The notes below the pieces were generated by a model. That model was given only the letters and a program-made list of their open reading frames with translations, did no database searches and had not been told where the DNA came from. DNA of 27,708 nucleotides, taken from positions 1-27,708 of the forward strand of contig JBDSUJ010000103.1 of NCBI GenBank assembly GCA_039927815.1, written 5' to 3'. The DNA comes from Croceibacterium_A sp039927815. GTDB lineage: Bacteria > Pseudomonadota > Alphaproteobacteria > Sphingomonadales > Sphingomonadaceae. The position numbers were made by a program, and so were the translations under genes. Of the stretch, positions 23,097-27,708 are shown one piece after another (within the stretch, counting starts at the first letter, position 1; every line of letters starts with the position of its first letter).

Positions 23097-25367
23097 TCAT
23101 TCGGCCTCAATTCCGCGCTCTTCGGCCCATTGCTGCAGCGTCAGGCGCATGTTTTCCGGCGGATCGGCCAACCAGCGTGTCATCGCGGCGCCGATCTCGG
23201 CGGTATCGACCTGGCGGACCAGCTCCTTGATCGGACCGACTGCGGCAGGGGTGATCGACAGGCGGCGGATACCGAGCCCGATCAGCGCCAGCGCCTCGAG
23301 CCGCCGGCCGCCCATCTCGCCGCACACCCCAAGGTCGACCGGATGCCCGGTGGTGGCGCGCACCACGCGTTGGAGGAAGCGCAGGATCGCGGGGCTGAGC
23401 CAGTCGTAACGCTCGGCCAGCGCCGGGTTGGCCCGGTCGGCGGCGAACAGGAACTGCGTCAAGTCGTTGGTACCGATCGAGATGAACGCCACGCGCGGAA
23501 GCAACTGGTCGAGCATCTCGGCGAGCGAGGGCACTTCGAGCATGACCCCGTAGTTGATGGTATCGGGCAACTGCTTCTTGCGCTCCCGCAGGAAGGCGAC
23601 TTGCCGATCGAATACCGCCTTGGCCGCGTCGAACTCCCACGGCTCCGAAACCATCGGGAACATCACGTTGAGCGTGCGTCCCGCCGTCGCTTCGAGCAGC
23701 GCGCGCGCCTGGACCTTGAGCAGCCCTTCACGCTCGAGCGCCAGGCGCAACGCACGCCAGCCCATCGCCGGGTTCTCGTCCTCGCGGCTGATCTCGCTGC
23801 GCAGATAAGGCAGCGACTTGTCGCCTCCGATGTCGACCGTGCGGAAAATCACCGGCTTGTCACCCGCGAGGTCGAGAACGTCGGCATAAAGCCGTGTTTG
23901 CCGGTCGCGCGCTGGCAGCACCGCGGAGACCAGAAACTGGAACTCGGTCCGAAACAGGCCGATACCGTCGGCGCCGGTCAGGCTGAGCATGGGGATGTCA
24001 TCCCGCAGCCCCGCATTCATCATCACCTGGATGCGCTGCCCGTCGCGGGTAATCGGTTCGACATCGCGCATTTTGGCATAAGCGGCCTGCCGTTCGCGGC
24101 TGCGCACGACCCGGGTGGCAAACGTGTCGAGCACGTTTTGCGTCGGGCGGATGGTCAGCGTTCCGGCATCCCCGTCGAGCAGCAGTTCGTCGCCTTCGCG
24201 GATCAAACCACGCGCGCCGCGCACCCGCCCGAGCACCGGTACGCCGATCGCCCGCGCCACGATCACCACGTGCGCGGTCAGCGAACCTTCTTCCAGCACC
24301 ACACCCTTGAGCCGGCGCTTGTCGTATTCGAGCAATTCGGCGGGCCCGAGGTTCTTGGCAATGAGGATCGAATTACCCCTCAGGCCCACGCTCGCCGCGG
24401 TCCCCAGCTGGCCCGAGACGATCCGCAGCAACCGGTTCGACAAATCCTCCAGGTCGTGCATCCGGTCGGACAGCAGCGGGTCCTTGATTTCGCGCATCCG
24501 CATCCGCGTCCGTTGCTGCACGCGCTCGATCGCCGCCTCGGCGGTGAGCCCGGAATCGATCGCTTCGTTGATCCGCCGGCTCCACCCCTCGTCGTAGGCG
24601 AACATCTTGTATGTCTCGAGCACTTGCTGGTGTTCGCCCTCGACGCCGAATTCGGCGTGGTTGGCCATCGCGTCGATCTGTTCGCGCATCTTGTCGAACG
24701 CCAGATAAACCCGCTGGCGCTCGGCCTCGACGTCGTCGGCGACAGTTTGTTCGATGTTGACCCGCGGCTGGTGGAACACCGCGCTGCCGCTGCCGAGGCC
24801 CTTGACCAGCTGGAGGCCGGCGAGGACCTGCTGGCCGCTGTGCGCGCCCGGCACGCTGAGTGGGTCTTCGTCGTCGACCAGGCCGGCGTTATGGATCAGT
24901 TCGGCCAGCACCATGGCCACCGTCTGCAACGCCTCCGTCTCGACTTCCTCGTAGCGCCGCGGCTCGACATGCTGGACCGTCAGCACGCCGATCGCTCGTT
25001 CGCGCCGGACAATCGGCACCCCCGCGAACGAGTGGAATTTCTCTTCTCCGGTTTCCGGCATGTACTGGAATTCCGGGTGCGTGGCCGCCTCGGCCAGGTT
25101 CAGCATCTCGATGTTCTGCGCGATCGTACCGGTCAGTCCTTCGCCAACCCCCAGCTTGGTGACGTGGACCGCGCCCTGCTCGAGCCCGCGAGTCGCGAAC
25201 AGCTCGAGCAAGCCTTCGCGCAGCAGGTAGATCGAACACACTTCGCTATCGAGCGCGTCACCGATGATGTCGACAACTTGGTTGAGCTTACCTTGCGCGT
25301 GAAGACGCGAGGCCATCAGCTCATGGAGCTGGGTTAGGATCGAGCGGGCGGCGGCGACGGCAGTCAT
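23097..25367 (-). CDS. ptsP: Nitrogen PTS enzyme I: PEP-protein phosphotransferase PtsP
   Basis: First component of the nitrogen-related phosphotransferase system; autophosphorylates with PEP and passes phosphate to NPr and then EIIA-Ntr, linking PEP and nitrogen state to regulation. The 756-residue product has an N-terminal GAF domain (about residues 15-165) that senses amino acids in relatives. The EI domains follow: the phosphorylated His is His366 in GSLTAHVVIVAR. The TIM-barrel part has GADGIGLFRTEFQFL, DIGGDKSLPY, ISIGTNDLTQF and the catalytic CGEMGGR. Length is normal for PtsP. NPr and EIIA-Ntr genes are not in the window. It appears to head the ptsP-rodZ-like-cpoB-tilS run. Confidence 0.95.
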   Translation of the reverse strand: MTAVAAARSILTQLHELMASRLHAQGKLNQVVDIIGDALDSEVCSIYLLREGLLELFATRGLEQGAVHVTKLGVGEGLTGTIAQNIEMLNLAEAATHPEFQYMPETGEEKFHSFAGVPIVRRERAIGVLTVQHVEPRRYEEVETEALQTVAMVLAELIHNAGLVDDEDPLSVPGAHSGQQVLAGLQLVKGLGSGSAVFHQPRVNIEQTVADDVEAERQRVYLAFDKMREQIDAMANHAEFGVEGEHQQVLETYKMFAYDEGWSRRINEAIDSGLTAEAAIERVQQRTRMRMREIKDPLLSDRMHDLEDLSNRLLRIVSGQLGTAASVGLRGNSILIAKNLGPAELLEYDKRRLKGVVLEEGSLTAHVVIVARAIGVPVLGRVRGARGLIREGDELLLDGDAGTLTIRPTQNVLDTFATRVVRSRERQAAYAKMRDVEPITRDGQRIQVMMNAGLRDDIPMLSLTGADGIGLFRTEFQFLVSAVLPARDRQTRLYADVLDLAGDKPVIFRTVDIGGDKSLPYLRSEISREDENPAMGWRALRLALEREGLLKVQARALLEATAGRTLNVMFPMVSEPWEFDAAKAVFDRQVAFLRERKKQLPDTINYGVMLEVPSLAEMLDQLLPRVAFISIGTNDLTQFLFAADRANPALAERYDWLSPAILRFLQRVVRATTGHPVDLGVCGEMGGRRLEALALIGLGIRRLSITPAAVGPIKELVRQVDTAEIGAAMTRWLADPPENMRLTLQQWAEERGIEAE

Positions 25368-25424
25368 CGCGGCACCGCCTACCGGATATGATCGGCTTTG
25401 GAAATGAGCGCCGGCCGGTCAGGA

Positions 25425-25456
25425 CCGACCTTGCGTCGGGCCTGCCGCCGGGCAGG
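25425..25456 (-). terminator. Two adjacent hairpins between a DUF465 gene and ptsP
   Basis: CCTGCC-GCCG-GGCAGG (25441-25456) is a perfect 6-bp stem with a 4-base loop. CCGAC-CTTGC-GTCGG (25425-25439) is a 5-bp stem directly beside it. They lie 12 bases downstream of the stop codon of the - strand DUF465 gene, where its terminator or a ptsP leader structure would be expected. No T-run follows. Confidence 0.4.
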
Positions 25457-25467
25457 GAGTCCGCCGC

Positions 25468-25623
25468 TCAGCCGAACGACAGCGCTTCCTTGATTCGCAG
25501 CTTTTGCCGCTTGAGCGCCTGGATCATCGCACTGTCGGGAGCAGGCCTGCCCAGTTCATCGCGCAGGCGCTGATCGAGCCCTTGGTGCTTGGCCTGAAGA
25601 GCCGTGGCGTGCGAGGTTTCCAT
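25468..25623 (-). CDS. DUF465 (YdcH-family) small protein
   Basis: A 51-residue protein of unknown function, found by reading the - strand directly. It begins METSHATALQ and ends with the Lys/Arg helix QALKRQKLRIKEALSFG, the DUF465 signature (compare LKKRKLRLKDQI in the neighbouring paralogue). AAGGAGA lies 7 bases before the ATG, a strong ribosome binding site. The product is predicted all helical and soluble. It faces away from the second DUF465 gene across a 172-base gap. DUF465 proteins are often found as small neighbours in alphaproteobacteria, but no function is established. Confidence 0.88.
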   Translation of the reverse strand: METSHATALQAKHQGLDQRLRDELGRPAPDSAMIQALKRQKLRIKEALSFG

Positions 25624-25662
25624 ACGCGTTCTCCTTGTCTGGGATCACCGAAATGTCCCGTC

Positions 25663-25682
25663 CGAACGACCCTGCGAACGAC
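25663..25682. repeat. Direct repeat CGAACGAC with 12-base period
   Basis: CGAACGAC occurs exactly at 25663-25670 and 25675-25682 in the region between the divergent DUF465 genes. The period is about one helical turn, as for a tandem regulator site. No regulator is known to me for this sequence. Confidence 0.3.
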
Positions 25683-25709
25683 TCGCCGCGTGAGAGCGAG
25701 GCGTCGCGA

Positions 25710-25738
25710 TTGTCATCAAATCATAACTCTCTTAACTC
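25710..25738 (+). promoter_or_regulatory. Candidate sigma-70-type promoter for the + strand DUF465 gene
   Basis: TTGTCA (25710-25715) is followed 17 bases later by TAACTC (25733-25738) within an AT-rich island that contrasts with the GC-rich surroundings. The -10 match is poor. The position, about 55 bases before the GTG start, is reasonable. This is the best promoter-like spot in the divergent gap, but weak evidence. Confidence 0.3.
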
Positions 25739-25795
25739 TTCAAATACTGCCTGCGGTGAAGCGGGCCGAATGGACGCCGCGGCGAGAGGAAACCG

Positions 25796-25993
25796 GTGAA
25801 CGAAGACGAGATGCGCAAGCGTCTGGCGTACCTGAAGACCGAGCATCGCGATCTCGACGCGGCGATCGCGGCACTGACCTTGGCGGGCTCCGGCGACCAA
25901 TTGCAGCTCGCCCGGCTCAAGAAGCGCAAGCTGCGGCTGAAGGACCAGATCGCCATCTTCGACGATTATCTGACGCCCGACATTATCGCCTGA
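25796..25993 (+). CDS. DUF465 (YdcH-family) small protein
   Basis: A 65-residue protein of unknown function. It shows the classic DUF465 layout: an N-terminal helix MRKRLAYLKTEHRDLDAAIA, then LKKRKLRLKDQIAIFDD, which forms a second helix in known structures of this family. The start is the GTG at 25796, with AGAGGA five bases upstream; the ATG at 25811 is an alternative. It is a paralogue of the divergent DUF465 gene. The RcdA-like gene follows 111 bases downstream on the same strand; that gap contains GGCGGAGG but no clear promoter or hairpin. Confidence 0.9.
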   Translation: MNEDEMRKRLAYLKTEHRDLDAAIAALTLAGSGDQLQLARLKKRKLRLKDQIAIFDDYLTPDIIA

Positions 25994-26104
25994 CCTTGGG
26001 AATAGCCGCGTCGGTATCGCCGCACCGTTCCTTAGCGGGACGGCGGAGGAAAACCGCGCCGCGGGACTCGCGTCACCCGGCTGCGGTGGAGTAGCGATGC
26101 GGCA

Positions 26105-26569
26105 ATGGCCAAACCCGCAGATCTGAGCCCGACGATTATCGAAGCCCTTTACAGCGAGGCGCTGCTGCTGGCTGACGAGGCGCGCGCGGCATTCGACCAG
26201 TCAAGCGCGGAACGCCGCACCGGCGTGGATGAGGATCTCGCGCGTATCGCGCTATCGTGCGAGGCATTGCGCACGACCACCCGCATGATGCACTCGATTG
26301 CATGGCTGCTGAACCAGCGGGCGCATCTGGCCGGTGAGCTGACCCAGTTCCAGCTGCGGCGCCACGGCCGTCTGCCGCCCGCACAACCCGACAGCGCCGG
26401 ACAGTTTGCGCTGCTCGATCCAGTTGTGGCCGAACTGGCGGACCGTACCCGCCGCTTCCATGCCCGCATCCAGCGGCTCGACACCGCGTGGCGCGACAGC
26501 TTCACGATGCATCCCGCGGCGATTCATCGGCTGCGCGAGCGCCTCGGGGTTGCGGTCGCGGCGCTTTAA
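26105..26569 (+). CDS. DUF1465 / RcdA-like protein
   Basis: DUF1465 includes RcdA of Caulobacter, an adaptor that helps ClpXP degrade the cell-cycle regulator CtrA. The 154-residue product is predicted helical and shows the family core: a first helix EALYSEALLLADEARAAFD and then the conserved RTTTRMMHSIAWLLNQRAHLAGELT. A Pro-rich turn (LPPAQPD) and a final helix follow. Assignment to the family rests on this central block; whether it acts in CtrA degradation here is inference. The start context is odd: the nearest GGAG (26088-26091) is 13 bases from this ATG but 5 bases from an out-of-frame ATG at 26097 that opens only nine codons. Confidence 0.8.
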   Translation: MAKPADLSPTIIEALYSEALLLADEARAAFDQSSAERRTGVDEDLARIALSCEALRTTTRMMHSIAWLLNQRAHLAGELTQFQLRRHGRLPPAQPDSAGQFALLDPVVAELADRTRRFHARIQRLDTAWRDSFTMHPAAIHRLRERLGVAVAAL

Positions 26570-26611
26570 CTGAGGTGGCCGCAGGGGTGTGGCATCCCGG
26601 ACTTTTGATGT

Positions 26612-27708
26612 TCAGGCTGCGCTGCTGTTGACGCCCAGGCTCTGTAGATAGCGTTTCACGTTGCGCGCGGCCTGCCGCAGCCGCTGCTCGTTCTCGACCA
26701 GGGCGATCCGCACAAAACCCTCGCCGTCCTCGCCATACCCGACGCCTGGCGCGACCGCGACGTCGGCGTGAGTCAGCAATTGCTTGGAAAACTCCAGGCT
26801 GCCCATCTCGCGTACCGCAGGCGGCAGCGGTGCCCACGCGAACATCGAGGCGGGCGGAGCGGGGATGTCCCACCCGGCGCGGCCGAACGCTTCGACCAAT
26901 ACGTCACGTCGCCGGTGGTACAGTTCGCGGTTTTTCGCAACGATGTCCTGCGGCCCGTTGAGCGCGGCGACCGCGGCCGCCTGGATCGGAGTAAAGGCGC
27001 CGTAATCGATATAGCTCTTCACCCGCGTCAGCGCCGCAATCAGCGTCTTGTTGCCGACTGCGAAGCCGATCCGCCACCCCGCCATCGAGTAAGTCTTGCT
27101 GAGGCTGGTGAATTCGACCGCGACATCCATCGCCCCCTTGGCCTGGAGGATCGAGGGCGTCGGCTGGCCGTTGTAGTACAGCTCTGAATACGCAAGGTCC
27201 GACAGTACCCAGACCTTGTTCTCCTTCGCCCAGTCGACCAGCTTCTGGTAGAAGGCCAGATCGACGACCTCGGCCGTCGGGTTGGACGGGTAGTTGACGA
27301 TCAGGACCGTCGGTCGCGGCACCGTGAACCGCATCGCGCGGTCCAGCGATTCCCAATAGTGTTCGTCGGGCGTAGTCGGGACCGAGCGGATCGAAGCACC
27401 CGCGATGATGAACCCGAACGTGTGAATCGGATAGCTTGGGTTCGGTGCCAGCACGGTGTCGCCGGGCGCGGTGATCGCGGTGGCGAGTGTCGCCAGCCCT
27501 TCCTTCGAACCGAGCGTGACGACGACCTCATGCTCGGCGTCGACCTCGACCCCCCAGCGCCGCTGATAGTAATTGGCCTGGGCCTTGCGCAGGCCGGGCA
27601 CACCCTTGGACTGCGAATAGCCGTGCGCCGCGGGATCCCGCGCCACTTCACACAGCTTGTCGATCACGTGCTGCGGCGGCGGCAGGTCGGGATTGCCCAT
27701 GCCGAGGT
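26612..27708 (-). CDS. PLP-dependent class I/II aminotransferase, AlaC-like (N-terminus outside window)
   Basis: Transfers amino groups using pyridoxal phosphate; the closest resemblance is to AlaC-type alanine/glutamate-pyruvate aminotransferases, with LL-diaminopimelate aminotransferase-like enzymes as an alternative. The frame is open to the right edge (Leu-Gly before MGNPDLPPPQHVIDKL), so about 30-40 N-terminal residues are missing and the ATG at 27700 is internal. Visible features are VTLGSKEGLA, NPSYPIHTFG, NYPSNPTAEV, the cofactor-contacting SDLAYSELYY, and the PLP lysine in SLSKTYSMAGWRIGF (codon 27095-27097). FVRIALVEN near the end supplies the substrate-carboxylate Arg. Its 3' end faces the RcdA-like gene across 42 bases with no clear terminator. 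Confidence 0.92.
   Translation of the reverse strand, partial: LGMGNPDLPPPQHVIDKLCEVARDPAAHGYSQSKGVPGLRKAQANYYQRRWGVEVDAEHEVVVTLGSKEGLATLATAITAPGDTVLAPNPSYPIHTFGFIIAGASIRSVPTTPDEHYWESLDRAMRFTVPRPTVLIVNYPSNPTAEVVDLAFYQKLVDWAKENKVWVLSDLAYSELYYNGQPTPSILQAKGAMDVAVEFTSLSKTYSMAGWRIGFAVGNKTLIAALTRVKSYIDYGAFTPIQAAAVAALNGPQDIVAKNRELYHRRRDVLVEAFGRAGWDIPAPPASMFAWAPLPPAVREMGSLEFSKQLLTHADVAVAPGVGYGEDGEGFVRIALVENEQRLRQAARNVKRYLQSLGVNSSAA

Noticed and set aside
23064..25337. A 757-codon open frame on the + strand, antisense to the whole of ptsP
   Set aside because: Its product is rich in Arg, His, Gln and Asp with no family motif, and it mirrors ptsP codon by codon. Long antisense frames are expected in GC-rich DNA because stop codons are rare; ptsP has clear motifs throughout.

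Overview
The window is a gene-dense (few gaps above 150 bases), high-GC stretch of an alphaproteobacterial chromosome. Gene content points to Sphingomonadales: an Entner-Doudoroff operon zwf-edd-glk-eda, the chain ptsP-rodZ-like-cpoB-tilS, DUF465 (YdcH) small proteins, and a DUF1465/RcdA-type protein. This taxonomic call is an inference from gene families and gene order; no rRNA gene is present. I see no tRNA, rRNA, IS element, prophage, CRISPR array or replication origin, and no gene-free stretch longer than about 175 bases.

Layout. (1) 1-2166, + strand: 3' half of serS, then surE and an NlpD-like LysM/LytM gene with start-stop overlaps. (2) 2175-2591, -: small DUF1761 membrane protein. (3) 2664-4792, +: rimO, then a secreted Gly/Tyr/Asn-rich low-complexity protein, closed by a strong hairpin with a GNRA loop at 4813-4851. 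(4) 4867-7074: a secreted type-B carboxylesterase (-) divergent from a TMEM175-family channel (+). (5) 7124-8869, +: DUF885 lipoprotein. (6) 8866-10431, -: a two-gene unit of two predicted non-haem iron enzymes, AlkB and a haem-oxygenase-fold (HDO-like) protein, divergent from yjbQ and a transglutaminase-like gene (+, 10441-11695), with only 9 bases between the start codons. (7) 11756-19331, +: zwf-edd-glk-eda-ppc, every junction overlapping by 4 or 8 bases. (8) 19420-20085, +: L,D-transpeptidase. (9) 20082-25367, -: ptsP, rodZ-like, cpoB, tilS. (10) 25468-26569: two DUF465 genes facing away from each other, then the RcdA-like gene. (11) 26612-end, -: class I/II aminotransferase (AlaC-like), cut by the window edge.

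How the genes work together: the central operon would take glucose through glucokinase, glucose-6-phosphate dehydrogenase, 6-phosphogluconate dehydratase and KDPG aldolase to pyruvate and glyceraldehyde-3-phosphate. 6-phosphogluconolactonase is not in the operon. The last gene is a strongly divergent member of the PEP carboxylase family in which several catalytic positions look substituted; this is the most interesting object in the window. Other notable points are two tail-to-tail gene pairs that overlap through a self-complementary stop tetranucleotide (TTAA and CTAG), a degenerate LytM domain, and a 51-codon DUF465 gene that is easily missed.
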